Source of the DNA: Acidiluteibacter sp963716125
Lineage (GTDB): Bacteria > Bacteroidota > Bacteroidia > Flavobacteriales_E > Vicingaceae
Length of the DNA stretch: 64,000 bases
NCBI GenBank assembly: GCA_963716125.1
Contig: OY970294.1
Span: 2,852,001 to 2,916,000 of the forward strand
Direction of reading: 5' to 3'
Made by a program: the position numbers and the translations under genes. The notes under the pieces were generated by a model that saw only the letters and a list, made by a program, of their open reading frames with translations, searched no databases and was not told where the DNA came from. Each line of letters starts with the position of its first letter. Positions within the stretch are counted from its first letter, which is position 1. Positions 15,472 through 24,705 of the stretch are shown piece by piece.

Positions 15472-17109
15472 ATGAATACACAACTTATCACATCAATTTC
15501 CTTATTACCAACACTTTTATTTATTTTAACGGCTATTGCATCTTGGTTTCAGAAAGGAATTAGACCATCATGGGTTAAATTTTTAGGGATTTCATCTACT
15601 CTACTTAGTATAATTGTTGCTGCTATTGGAGGAATCTTAATTTTTCAAAATGGGCAGATAGAATCTACATTTTTAGGATTAGATCAACTTGGTTTTAGCA
15701 TTCGGTTAGATGCAGTAAGTATGCTCATGTTCGGTATGATAGCCTTATTGAGTTTTATTGTTATGAAATTTAGTTTCAATTATTTAGATGGAGATCAAAG
15801 GCAAGGTATTTTTCTTGGAAGATTAGCTGCTACGATAGCTTCTGTGCAATTGTTCGTCCTTTCAGGAAACTTAGTTATTTTATTCATTTCATGGGTTTTA
15901 ACAAGCATTTCACTGCACCGTTTATTAGTTTTTTATAAAGATAGAGCTAGAGCAATTATAGCTGCACGAAAAAAGTTTATCATCGCTCGACTGGGAGATG
16001 TAGCTTTGCTAGTAGCCTGCATATTACTTTACAACACTTTTAAAACAGGTAACTTAGAAGAGATTTTTGAAACCATTAGAAATAGTGCTACTCCTTTTGC
16101 AGGATTAGAATTAAGTGCCCTATTAATTGCCATCGCTGCCTTATTAAAGTCGGCTCAATTTCCATCACATGGTTGGTTAATTGAAGTAATGGAAACGCCA
16201 ACTCCAGTATCAGCTTTACTTCATGCAGGTCTCTTAAACGCAGGTCCATTTTTGATTATTAGAATGGCTTTTGTAATGGAAACAAGCACTTACGCTTCAT
16301 TGTTATTAATTATTATTGGTGCTTTTACAGCTTTATTCGCTTCCGTTGTTTTCCTCACCCAAACTTCGATCAAAACAGCCTTGGGTTACTCAAGTGTGGC
16401 GCATATGGGATTTAGTTTAATGGTTTGTGGATTTGGAGTTTATCCTGCTGCGCTGCTTCATTTGGTGGCACATTCTTTTTATAAAGCTCACTCCTTTTTA
16501 TCATCAGGCAGTGTAATAGATACTGTAAGACTATCAAAAACAACCTCTTCAGTTAGATTAGGGAGTCCTTGGAAAATTGGCGTAGGAATACTGATGGCAT
16601 TAGGTATCTATACCCTATTTGCTTGGTCGTGGGGAATTGATCCTAAACAACAAATTGCACTATTAGCGATTGGAGCAATCATCGTAATGGGATTGTCTAG
16701 ATTATTTACTTCGGCAATTGATTCTACTGCTAGCATAAAATTAATTTTTAGAGCTACTTTACTTGCGGTAATTGTCGCTGCAGCATTTTTCACATTGGAG
16801 TCAGGTGCTCATCATTTAATTGCTTCTCAAATTCCTGAATTAACTGTGCCTAATTTTAGTGAACTAATTGCCATCATTTTTATACTGATCATATTTGGAA
16901 TTGTCGTTTTCATTCAAATAGCAGCTCCACTTATGAGTAAAAAACCGATTTATCATGCATTTGCAATTCATATTCGCAATGGATTTTATATCAATACTCT
17001 ATTTGATAGAATGGTAAAAGCTTTGTATGCCCATAATCATTCAGAATTTAACAATAGTGCACCCATTAAAAATATTAAAGGAAGCCAAATTGCAAAAAAA
17101 TCAAATTGA
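15472..17109 (+). CDS. dabB: DabB, NADH-dehydrogenase-subunit-5-like membrane subunit of the DAB carbon uptake system
   Basis: 545 residues from ATG 15472; an in-frame ATG at 15436 lies inside the previous gene and gives a charged extension, so it is not preferred. About 14 membrane helices of the proton-translocating (PF00361) type. Typical positions: KSAQFPSHGWLIEVMETPTPVS (conserved Lys and Glu of the channel, near residue 230), SALLHAGLLNAGPFLI, and ALGYSSVAHMG near 302. Together with DabA it forms a two-protein complex, energised by a cation gradient, that converts CO2 to bicarbonate in the cytoplasm. It is shorter than respiratory NuoL, as usual for DabB. Confidence 0.88.
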   Translation: MNTQLITSISLLPTLLFILTAIASWFQKGIRPSWVKFLGISSTLLSIIVAAIGGILIFQNGQIESTFLGLDQLGFSIRLDAVSMLMFGMIALLSFIVMKFSFNYLDGDQRQGIFLGRLAATIASVQLFVLSGNLVILFISWVLTSISLHRLLVFYKDRARAIIAARKKFIIARLGDVALLVACILLYNTFKTGNLEEIFETIRNSATPFAGLELSALLIAIAALLKSAQFPSHGWLIEVMETPTPVSALLHAGLLNAGPFLIIRMAFVMETSTYASLLLIIIGAFTALFASVVFLTQTSIKTALGYSSVAHMGFSLMVCGFGVYPAALLHLVAHSFYKAHSFLSSGSVIDTVRLSKTTSSVRLGSPWKIGVGILMALGIYTLFAWSWGIDPKQQIALLAIGAIIVMGLSRLFTSAIDSTASIKLIFRATLLAVIVAAAFFTLESGAHHLIASQIPELTVPNFSELIAIIFILIIFGIVVFIQIAAPLMSKKPIYHAFAIHIRNGFYINTLFDRMVKALYAHNHSEFNNSAPIKNIKGSQIAKKSN

Positions 17110-17176
17110 AAAAAAATTCATTTTTTAATTTTAAAATCAACTTAAATTATTCAATCCAAAACAAACTATAATTAAA

Positions 17177-19675
17177 ATGATAGCAAACGAAATAAAAGAG
17201 AAGATCATTTATAACGCCATCAGCACGGATGACGTGGCAGAGATTATGAAATTAGCTTGTAAAAAAATAGCTCCTTTGTGGTCTTTAGAAAATTTTGTAG
17301 CCGTTAACCCATATTTAGGATTGACTAATAAAAAGTTTGAATCGGTAGCATTAGAATTAGCAAAAGCAGGAAATATACAAATGACGCTACCAACTGATTT
17401 TTATCTTAAAAAATTGGATGAAGAGAAAATAAAAGAAAGCGATTTATTACATGCATTGCTTAAAAATGAAGAAACAATAACTAGTAAAGATTTTATCCAA
17501 CTAATAAAAAATAGAAAAACAACTATTCAAAAATTCAAAACTTCTCCTTTAGTTGCAGATGCAGCTACTACAATTACAGAGAAAGATTGGAACAGATTTA
17601 TAGTTGGTAGAATATCTGTCTGGGCAGCATCTTATTTTGATGTGGGACAAGCTTCTTGGAAGGTAGCAGATTCAAATCAAAGTATATTTATGTCTTGGAA
17701 AACAGAGGCTGAAATAGCACTTACTGCTGAATTGACAGGCGTTAAGAATTTTAGAAAATTGATAAAAGCTTATCCAAATGACCCTATCGAAGCTGCACAA
17801 AAAGCTATGAAACAATTAAATATTCCTCATGAGGGCATGGATGCTTATCTTCATAGATTATTATTGAATATTGGAGGTTGGGCAGCTTATGCTGCTCGAT
17901 TAGACTGGGAAAGTCAGTTGTACGGTGGCAAAGACGGTCAATTAATTGAGTTTTTAGCAATTCTATTATGTTGGGAAGCTATTTTGATTGAAAGTTTTAA
18001 CGATCCGAAAATTAATAGTGAATGGGATACTCAAAAAAAGTTATTCATTTTTGAAGATTCAGCTAATCAAAATAAAATCATAAAAGAGAATTTAATTTTA
18101 CAAGAAGCCTTTGAAAAATCAGCACAGAGAGAACTCTTAGAAAAGTTTCAGTATAATTCTTCAACTTCTGAAGAGCAACTTAGACCTGCTGCTCAAGCTA
18201 TTTTTTGTATTGATGTGCGCTCGGAGGTTTACAGAAGAAATTTAGAAATGGTCAATTCTAAAATTGATACTATGGGGTTTGCAGGCTTTTTTGCTTTTCC
18301 AATTAAATTTATACCATTAGCTCATCAAGTTGGAGAAGCACAATGTCCTGTTTTGTTGCCTACAGGGCCTACCATCCTAGAAAAAATAATTGATGAACAA
18401 GATAATGAAAAAGCGATTCAGAATCGAATTTTGAATCGACAAATTCAAAAGGTTTGGAAGTCATTTAAATCCTCTGCAGTGAGTTGTTTTAGTTTTGTTA
18501 GCCCAATTGGATTGAGTTATTTACCCAAACTTTTCACTGATTCTTTTGGATATACTCGACCGGTTCCTCATCCTGATAAAAATGGTCTAAACAAGCAATT
18601 AAATAGTAAAAAAAGTATTAGTCTAAGTGTTGAAAATTTCAATAAAGAAGTAACAGGAATACCTTTAGAACAACAAGTTCAAATGGCAAAGAACGCACTA
18701 ACGGCCATGTCGCTCACAGATAATTTTGCAGAGTTTGTATTAATTGTTGGTCACGGAGCTACTATGGTTAATAATCCACATGCCACAGGATATGATTGTG
18801 GAGCTTGTGGAGGACATACTGGTGACGCCAATGCAAAAGTAGCTGCAAGCGTACTTAATAATGCGAAAGTAAGATTTGAATTGATAAAAGAACATATTTT
18901 CATTCCAGAAGACACCCTATTTTTAGCATGTTTGCATGATACTACCACTGATGAAATAAGTATTTACAATGAAAATGAAGTTTCAAACAATCAAAATAAA
19001 GCATTTCAAAATTTAAAGAGTTCATTGTCATTAGCAAGTAAATCTGCAAGAGCAGAAAGAGCTATTCGGTTAGTAACAAAAAATAAAAAATCGATTGATT
19101 CAGCTTTAATTGAGAGAAGCAAGGATTGGTCACAAATAAGACCTGAGTGGGGTTTAGCAGGTTGTTCAGCTTTTATAGTAGCACCAAGAGAGCGAACAAA
19201 GAATATAAATTTAGAAGGGAAATCGTTTTTACATTCCTACGATTGGAAAAAAGATAAAACATTTGGAGTTTTAGAGTTGATTATGACTGCTCCAATGGTG
19301 GTAACGACATGGATAAATTTGCAATACTATGGATCAACAGTTGATAATAAAAACTATGGTTCAGGTAATAAAACTTTACACAATGTAACTGCAGGTATTG
19401 GTGTTTTAGAGGGCTATTCAGGAGATTTAAGACAAGGATTACCCTTACAATCCATTCATGATGGAGAAAAATTTCAACATGAACCATTAAAGTTAAGTGT
19501 CATAATAGAAGCTCCAATAGCAGAAATGAATAAAGTATTAGAGAAACACTCCAATGTCAAAGAATTGTGCGACAATGAGTGGATGTATTTATTTGCAATG
19601 AATGAGGAAGGAAAAATTACGCATCAATATGACAAAAATCTTTCATGGAAATCACTTATTTCAAATGTGGTTTAA
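17177..19675 (+). CDS. dabA: DabA, zinc-dependent carbonic-anhydrase-like subunit (DUF2309)
   Basis: 832 residues, the usual DabA length. The zinc site matches the known DabA pattern: Cys344 and Asp346 in FCIDVRSE, His526 in VGHGATM, and Cys541 in YDCGACGGHTG; the 15-residue spacing of the last two is the same as in Halothiobacillus DabA. DabA is a peripheral cytoplasmic protein bound to DabB and is thought to hydrate CO2 one way when energised. It is 67 bp after dabB and ends before a strong terminator. In a heterotroph bicarbonate would feed carboxylases of anaplerosis and fatty-acid synthesis; no carbon-fixation gene is visible here. Confidence 0.9.
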   Translation: MIANEIKEKIIYNAISTDDVAEIMKLACKKIAPLWSLENFVAVNPYLGLTNKKFESVALELAKAGNIQMTLPTDFYLKKLDEEKIKESDLLHALLKNEETITSKDFIQLIKNRKTTIQKFKTSPLVADAATTITEKDWNRFIVGRISVWAASYFDVGQASWKVADSNQSIFMSWKTEAEIALTAELTGVKNFRKLIKAYPNDPIEAAQKAMKQLNIPHEGMDAYLHRLLLNIGGWAAYAARLDWESQLYGGKDGQLIEFLAILLCWEAILIESFNDPKINSEWDTQKKLFIFEDSANQNKIIKENLILQEAFEKSAQRELLEKFQYNSSTSEEQLRPAAQAIFCIDVRSEVYRRNLEMVNSKIDTMGFAGFFAFPIKFIPLAHQVGEAQCPVLLPTGPTILEKIIDEQDNEKAIQNRILNRQIQKVWKSFKSSAVSCFSFVSPIGLSYLPKLFTDSFGYTRPVPHPDKNGLNKQLNSKKSISLSVENFNKEVTGIPLEQQVQMAKNALTAMSLTDNFAEFVLIVGHGATMVNNPHATGYDCGACGGHTGDANAKVAASVLNNAKVRFELIKEHIFIPEDTLFLACLHDTTTDEISIYNENEVSNNQNKAFQNLKSSLSLASKSARAERAIRLVTKNKKSIDSALIERSKDWSQIRPEWGLAGCSAFIVAPRERTKNINLEGKSFLHSYDWKKDKTFGVLELIMTAPMVVTTWINLQYYGSTVDNKNYGSGNKTLHNVTAGIGVLEGYSGDLRQGLPLQSIHDGEKFQHEPLKLSVIIEAPIAEMNKVLEKHSNVKELCDNEWMYLFAMNEEGKITHQYDKNLSWKSLISNVV

Positions 19676-19703
19676 ATTTGAAAGGTTAAATAAAACAGTT
19701 TTA

Positions 19704-19736
19704 AGCAGCATTTCACTAGGAATGCTGCTTTTTTTA
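19704..19736 (+). terminator. intrinsic terminator of the DAB operon
   Basis: AGCAGCATT (19704-19712), an 8-base loop, AATGCTGCT (19721-19729), then a run of eight T: a standard rho-independent terminator 28 bp after dabA. Confidence 0.9.
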
Positions 19737-19795
19737 TTTAAATTTAAAACGGCTAATAAATGAAATATTAGAATTTAAACCAAATAAACCAACTT

Positions 19796-20848
19796 ATGAA
19801 ACCAGCCTATCTTATTCAAAAAATTGCAATACTAATCACTATTATAAGCATTTACAGCTGCTCTCCAACAAGTACCTTAAGTTTAACTGTAACCAATCCT
19901 GCACCAGTTTATTTACCTAAAGAAATTAAAAATATTGGGGTTTTAAATCGATCTCTTCCTAATAAAGAAAGTAAATCAATGAATGATTTAGATAAAGTAC
20001 TGTCTATTGAAGGAAAAAATTTGGATGAAGAAGGTGGGAATGATTTGACAGAATCATTGTTCAATCAATTGAAAAGAAACCAAAATCTAAATGAAGTTAA
20101 ACTACTTGATAATTCAAATTTTAAAACCACAGGTTTAGGTGTATTTCCTGCGACATTATCTTGGGATGAAGTTGCAAAGATTTGTGCAAAAAATAATGTT
20201 CAAGCTCTTTTTGTGGTTTCCTTTTACGATACCGAAACTGATGTAAAATATTCCACTTCAAAAACTTCAGTAAAAAATCCTTTTGGAGTTTACATTCCTA
20301 TGATTGAACATATTGCTAGAATAAATACGGTTATAAAAGTTGGTTTTAGAATTTATGATTCTGAAAATAAAATTATTCGTGATGAAATTATTAATTCTAG
20401 AACTGTCGTAGCGGAAGGAAGAGGTATGAATCCAATAAAAGCAGTAGAAACTGTTATCAATAGAAAACAAAATATCCTAAGAAGAAGTAAGGATTTGGGT
20501 TCTGATTATGCAGTACAAATCCAGCCTTTTAACAGCAGAGTAAGAAGAGATTATTATGTTCGAGGAACAGATAATTTTAAGATAGGGAAAAGAAAAGCAC
20601 AAACAGGTGATTGGAAGGGAGCTGCCGAACTTTGGAAAGCAGAATTGAATAATCCGAAAGCAAAAATAGCAGGCAGAGCCACCTATAATATGGCCATTAT
20701 CAGTGAAATTAATGGTGATTTAAATGAAGCCATTGACTGGGCTTCTAAAGCCTATTCTGATTACAAAAATAAAAATGCATTAAATTATAATAAAATATTA
20801 AAAGAGCGATTAGCATCTCGTAATCAATTAATAGAAGAAACTCAATAA
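19796..20848 (+). CDS. DUF6340-type lipoprotein
   Basis: 350 residues; signal peptide with lipobox IYSCSP (Cys22). Residues 25-240 show the DUF6340 layout: P-A-P-V-YLPKEIKNIGVLNRS near the start, QALFVVSFYDTET in the middle and a conserved Asn/Arg-rich part; the C-terminal 90 residues (GDWKGAAELWKAELNN; RATYNMAIISEINGDLNEAI) are TPR-like helices. Such proteins are found only in Bacteroidota, in the envelope, with no known function. It precedes two DUF4190 lipoproteins on the same strand at 16 bp, so may be co-transcribed. Confidence 0.7.
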   Translation: MKPAYLIQKIAILITIISIYSCSPTSTLSLTVTNPAPVYLPKEIKNIGVLNRSLPNKESKSMNDLDKVLSIEGKNLDEEGGNDLTESLFNQLKRNQNLNEVKLLDNSNFKTTGLGVFPATLSWDEVAKICAKNNVQALFVVSFYDTETDVKYSTSKTSVKNPFGVYIPMIEHIARINTVIKVGFRIYDSENKIIRDEIINSRTVVAEGRGMNPIKAVETVINRKQNILRRSKDLGSDYAVQIQPFNSRVRRDYYVRGTDNFKIGKRKAQTGDWKGAAELWKAELNNPKAKIAGRATYNMAIISEINGDLNEAIDWASKAYSDYKNKNALNYNKILKERLASRNQLIEETQ

Positions 20849-20864
20849 TTAATTTATTTAAAGT

Positions 20865-21467
20865 ATGAGATTCAAATTTCTAATAATTTTTATAATTATC
20901 TCTGTTTTTTCTTCTTGCAATGTTGAAAAAAGAAGATATTTATCTGGTTACCATATTGAGAAAATCACCTCAAAAATAGGTTCTCAAAAAAAGATTAGTA
21001 TCCATAAAAAGCCAAGTGTAGTTCCGAATCTTCAATCGGAAGAATTACAAATGTATACCACTGATGATAAAACAAATACTATAGCAATTGAAAAGAACAC
21101 CCCAACTCAAGAATTTGAATTATCAAATCGACTAATTAATACCTTAGAAAAGGTTAAAGTAGATTCAAATCAAACCTATACAACTTATTACGAACCGCAA
21201 CCAAAGGTTGAAGAACTAAAATATCATTGGAGTTCTATAGTAGGAATTGTACTAGGTGTTTTATCTTTTATCCCATTTATTGGAATCATCATTGGCTTAT
21301 TAGCTATTACCTTTTGTATAATTGGATTGAGACAGGTTAAATCAAACCCTTTAAAGTATAAAGGTGAATCACTTTCTAAAGTGGGTATTTACATTGCTTT
21401 TTTAGGTATTTTGTTTTCACTGACCTTACTATTTATATATATAGTTTTTCTTTCATTATTTTTTTAG
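20865..21467 (+). CDS. DUF4190-type membrane lipoprotein (paralogue 1)
   Basis: 200 residues. Lipobox SSCN at residues 16-19, followed at once by VEKRRYLSGYHIEK, a motif shared with the next gene. A long polar linker (residues 35-115) leads to two C-terminal membrane helices (SSIVGIVLGVLSFIPFIGII and VGIYIAFLGILFSLTLLFIY) separated by RQVKSNPLKYKGESLSK, the DUF4190 hairpin with its R-P-KGxGxA-like turn. Being both lipidated at the N-terminus and anchored at the C-terminus, it could span the periplasm. Function unknown. Confidence 0.7.
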   Translation: MRFKFLIIFIIISVFSSCNVEKRRYLSGYHIEKITSKIGSQKKISIHKKPSVVPNLQSEELQMYTTDDKTNTIAIEKNTPTQEFELSNRLINTLEKVKVDSNQTYTTYYEPQPKVEELKYHWSSIVGIVLGVLSFIPFIGIIIGLLAITFCIIGLRQVKSNPLKYKGESLSKVGIYIAFLGILFSLTLLFIYIVFLSLFF

Positions 21468-21775
21468 ATATTATGATTGAGTCAACAAAATGTAAAGCAC
21501 AATTATAAAGGAAAGAATTTCAATTGTTGAAATTGTATATAGACTAGTCAATTTTAAAGCGCAAACCATTCCTTTCTATCGGTTCAATTTATTATTATAT
21601 GACTTATCTTCAAAAAAAACACTTTCAGTAATTATATTATTATCATTTTTTAAAATAAAAATATTATGTTTACAACACGGATTTATAGACTCTTAAAATT
21701 AGAAAGTCAAGTTATTAACTAATGATATAATTGTTCTAAAAAACTCTATTTTACTAACTATTTACATTTCTTATT
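21468..21775. other. 308-bp gap between DUF4190 paralogues, no gene seen
   Basis: Very AT-rich and full of stops in every frame. No convincing terminator, repeat or consensus promoter was found, but the length suggests that the second paralogue has its own promoter. The last 50 bases are the leader of the next gene. Confidence 0.5.
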
Positions 21776-22396
21776 ATGAAAAAAAAATTCAATTTAATTT
21801 TGTTGGTAACACTTATTGTTACTTTAATATCTTCTTGTACTGTTGAAAAAAGAAGATATATGTCAGGTTACCATATTGAGAAAAATAGCAATTTGAAAAC
21901 TGCACAAAAATCTTCTAAAGAAACTAAAAATGAGCAAACTGTTGAAATCATTAAACAAGATGAAACCAATACATTTTCTACTGAAAAAGATGGAACGTTA
22001 ATCTATAAGGATAACACAAGTGCTTCAACAGATATTGATGCAAATGAAGTGGTTAAGCTTTCAAATACAACTGCAAAAGAATCTAAAAAATCAGAAATAG
22101 TAAAAGAAATAGCAATAATCAAATCGTTATTTCTAAATACAAGAAATACTGTAGAATCACCTCTAAATGCCCCAAAAGTGCATTGGGGTGCGATTGCAGG
22201 TTTAGTTACAGGTATAGTCAGTATATTCATTGCGGGAATTCCTTTAGGAGCTTGTGCGATTATTTTCAGCGCTATAGCTTTAAAAAAAATCAGAGAATCT
22301 CCTGAGCTTTATAAAGGAAAAGGTATGGCCATTGCGGGTTTAATATGTGGAATTATTGGAGTAGTGGGTGCATTAATATATATTTCAACACTTTAG
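21776..22396 (+). CDS. DUF4190-type membrane lipoprotein (paralogue 2)
   Basis: 206 residues, a diverged duplicate of the gene at 20865: lipobox SSCT then VEKRRYMSGYHIEK (14 residues, one different), a Ser/Thr/Lys-rich linker of about 100 residues, and two C-terminal helices (GAIAGLVTGIVSIFIAGIPL and GMAIAGLICGIIGVVGALIY) around KIRESPELYKGKG. The linker is not alignable with that of paralogue 1, so only the two ends are under constraint. Role unknown; probably an envelope-bridging small protein. Confidence 0.7.
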   Translation: MKKKFNLILLVTLIVTLISSCTVEKRRYMSGYHIEKNSNLKTAQKSSKETKNEQTVEIIKQDETNTFSTEKDGTLIYKDNTSASTDIDANEVVKLSNTTAKESKKSEIVKEIAIIKSLFLNTRNTVESPLNAPKVHWGAIAGLVTGIVSIFIAGIPLGACAIIFSAIALKKIRESPELYKGKGMAIAGLICGIIGVVGALIYISTL

Positions 22397-22442
22397 AATT
22401 AATTATAATAAATGAATTTAAAGATTTATATATAGCATAAAA

Positions 22443-22470
22443 AAGCAATTAATTAATTGCTTGCTTTTTT
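22443..22470. terminator. bidirectional terminator between convergent genes
   Basis: AAGCAATTAATTAATTGCTT (22443-22462) is a perfect 20-bp palindrome flanked by an A-run on the left and a T-run on the right, so it can end transcripts from both sides. Confidence 0.75.
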
Positions 22471-22495
22471 ATATTATATTCTATTATTTTTAATC

Positions 22496-23581
22496 TCAAT
22501 CCTTCTTAGGATTCATAATTTCAGTTTGTTGCCTTATGGATTCTTCGTGGATATCATTGTAAATTGTACTTATAAATGCTTCATTCAATTCTAATGATTT
22601 AGCGGTTAAATTGGTGCTTTTTAGAATTTCATTCCATCGTTTTAATTGAAAAATAGTCACATTATTGTCTTTTTTATATTGTCCTATTTGCTTGATCACT
22701 TCCATTCTTTTAGCCAATAATTCTACTAATTGATCATCGATTTTATCAATTCCGTTTCTTAATTCTAATAAGGCATTGGTAAACTCTACATTGTCTGATG
22801 AAGCTATTCTATGTTCTAATTGATTGATTAATTGAATCAATTCATTAGGTTTTATTTGTTGTTTGGCATCGCTTAATGCTTCACTTGGAGAACAATGTGT
22901 TTCTATCATCAATCCATCCATTGAAAGATCTATTGCTTTTTGCGCTACTATTGGTATTAAAGAAGGTTTGCCAGATATATGACTCGCATCACAAACAATC
23001 GGTAAATTGGTAAATGTTCTTTTGAGCTCCATCGCCAGATTCCATTTGGGAGAATTGCGATATGGTAAACTGTCTATTTCATGAAAACCACGATGAATTG
23101 CACCCAATTTTGTAATGCCTGCCTGGTTTACTCTTTCTAATGCTCCAATCCATAAACTTAAATCGGCATGAATTGGGTTTTTTACAAACACTTGAACATC
23201 TGAACCTTTAAGCGCTTCTGCTATTTCTTGAACTGAAAATGGATTAACTGTGGTTCTTGCACCTATCCATAAAATGTCTATTCCTTTTTTAAGACATGAT
23301 TCAACATGTTTGGCATTGGCAACTTCAGTAGCAGACTGTAAACCAAATTGTTTTTTGACTTCAACTAACCAATCTAACCCTTTCTCTCCTACTCCCTCAA
23401 AAGTATTAGGACGTGTTCGAGGTTTCCAAATGCCTGCTCTAAAAATTGCATTTTTATAATTTTTGGATATTCCTTCTGCTGTTTTAAGCATTTGCTCCAA
23501 TGATTCTGCACTGCAGGGACCAAAAAAATTAAATGGTTTTTGCTTCCTCCATTCTAAATCTATTTTTAATTTTTCAGGCAT
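22496..23581 (-). CDS. aroF: bifunctional DAHP synthase / chorismate mutase (type II)
   Basis: 361 residues, two enzymes of aromatic amino-acid synthesis fused. Residues 1-255 are a KDSA-like type I-beta DAHP synthase (PEP plus erythrose-4-phosphate to DAHP): FFGPCSAES, FRAGIWKPRTRP, IGARTTVNPF, VKNPIHADLS, AIHRGF, CDASHISGKP, and MIETHCSPSEALSD carry the metal- and substrate-binding residues. Residues 270-350 are an AroQ chorismate mutase helix bundle (RNGIDKIDDQLVELLAKRMEV; IGQYKKDNN). The mutase domain can act as an allosteric sensor of chorismate/prephenate in such fusions. The symbol is by family; names differ between genomes. Confidence 0.9.
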   Translation of the reverse strand: MPEKLKIDLEWRKQKPFNFFGPCSAESLEQMLKTAEGISKNYKNAIFRAGIWKPRTRPNTFEGVGEKGLDWLVEVKKQFGLQSATEVANAKHVESCLKKGIDILWIGARTTVNPFSVQEIAEALKGSDVQVFVKNPIHADLSLWIGALERVNQAGITKLGAIHRGFHEIDSLPYRNSPKWNLAMELKRTFTNLPIVCDASHISGKPSLIPIVAQKAIDLSMDGLMIETHCSPSEALSDAKQQIKPNELIQLINQLEHRIASSDNVEFTNALLELRNGIDKIDDQLVELLAKRMEVIKQIGQYKKDNNVTIFQLKRWNEILKSTNLTAKSLELNEAFISTIYNDIHEESIRQQTEIMNPKKD

Positions 23582-23702
23582 TGATCTTTGAATTTTTACT
23601 TTTGCAAAGGTATAACCTTAAAAGCAATTGATTGTTTTTATTTTAATATTAAACAATAGTCCATAGAAATAAATACCTTAGTTGAATAAAATTATCTCAA
23701 GA

Positions 23703-24638
23703 ATGAAAAAACATCAAATTAATATAGAAAATGCCGAAAAATGTATTAAAAAATTCATTCATCACACTCCTATTTTAAATTCTGAATCAATTAATAAACT
23801 AACTAGTGCTGAGATTTATTTTAAATGTGAAAATTTTCAGAAAGTAGGTGCTTTTAAAATGCGTGGTGCAACTAACGCTATTTTAAATCTAAAAGGAGAT
23901 ATAAAAGGTATCACCACTCATTCTAGTGGAAATCATGCTCAAGCAGTAGCACTAGCAGCAAAAATGAATGGATATAAAGCAAAAATAGTAATGCCCAATA
24001 ATGCTCCTAAAGTAAAAATGGATGCTGTTAAATCTTATGGAGCAGAAATCGTTTTTTGTGAACCTACGCTACAAGCTAGAGAAGATGGTGTCCACCAAAT
24101 TATTGATGAAGATGATTATACTTTTGTACCTCCTTATGATAATTGGGATGTTATTTACGGACAAGCGACTGTTGCTAAAGAAATATATGATCAAATTGAT
24201 TTACTTGATTATTTATTAGTTCCCATAGGTGGTGGAGGATTAATGGCAGGAAGCTGTTTAAGTACTAAAATTTATTCTCCGTCTACAAAAATTATTGGTT
24301 GCGAACCAGATGGAGCCGATGATGCTTACCAATCTTTCAAACAAAACAAATACATACCACAAACTGATCCACAAACCATAGCAGATGGATTGAAAACTTC
24401 AGTTGGAAAAATCAATTATCCTATCATCAAGGAATTTGTTGATGAGATATTTACTGTTACTGATGAGGAGATTAAAAATGCAATGAAAATAATAATGGAG
24501 CGATTAAAAATAGTAATTGAGCCTTCTGCTGCTGTTCCATTCGCTGTATTACTTAAAAATAAATCTATTTTCAAAAATAAAAAAATTGCAATTGTCATTA
24601 GTGGAGGAAATATAGATTTGGATAATTTTAAGTGGTAA
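23703..24638 (+). CDS. PLP-dependent threonine dehydratase / serine racemase family enzyme
   Basis: 311 residues from ATG 23703; an upstream in-frame TTG at 23682 is less likely. Fold type II PLP enzyme: Lys Schiff base in KVGAFKMRGA (near residue 53), asparagine loop SSGNHAQ, phosphate loop GGGGLMAG near 183, and ISGGNID at the C-terminus. The lack of a C-terminal ACT regulatory domain and the length match serine racemase/catabolic threonine dehydratase and not IlvA. It would deaminate threonine or serine to 2-oxoacids or racemise serine. It stands alone, ended by a strong hairpin. Confidence 0.82.
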   Translation: MKKHQINIENAEKCIKKFIHHTPILNSESINKLTSAEIYFKCENFQKVGAFKMRGATNAILNLKGDIKGITTHSSGNHAQAVALAAKMNGYKAKIVMPNNAPKVKMDAVKSYGAEIVFCEPTLQAREDGVHQIIDEDDYTFVPPYDNWDVIYGQATVAKEIYDQIDLLDYLLVPIGGGGLMAGSCLSTKIYSPSTKIIGCEPDGADDAYQSFKQNKYIPQTDPQTIADGLKTSVGKINYPIIKEFVDEIFTVTDEEIKNAMKIIMERLKIVIEPSAAVPFAVLLKNKSIFKNKKIAIVISGGNIDLDNFKW

Positions 24639-24647
24639 TTACAATCA

Positions 24648-24689
24648 AAAAGAAAGCCCTATCTGAAAATTCAGATAGGGCTTTCTTTT
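24648..24689. terminator. bidirectional terminator between convergent genes
   Basis: A 19-bp perfect stem (AAAGAAAGCCCTATCTGA with its inverse TCAGATAGGGCTTTCTTT) closes the dehydratase gene and the convergent giant T9SS gene; A and T runs on either side serve both directions. Confidence 0.9.
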
Positions 24690-24705
24690 AATAATATTGA
24701 TCGAA

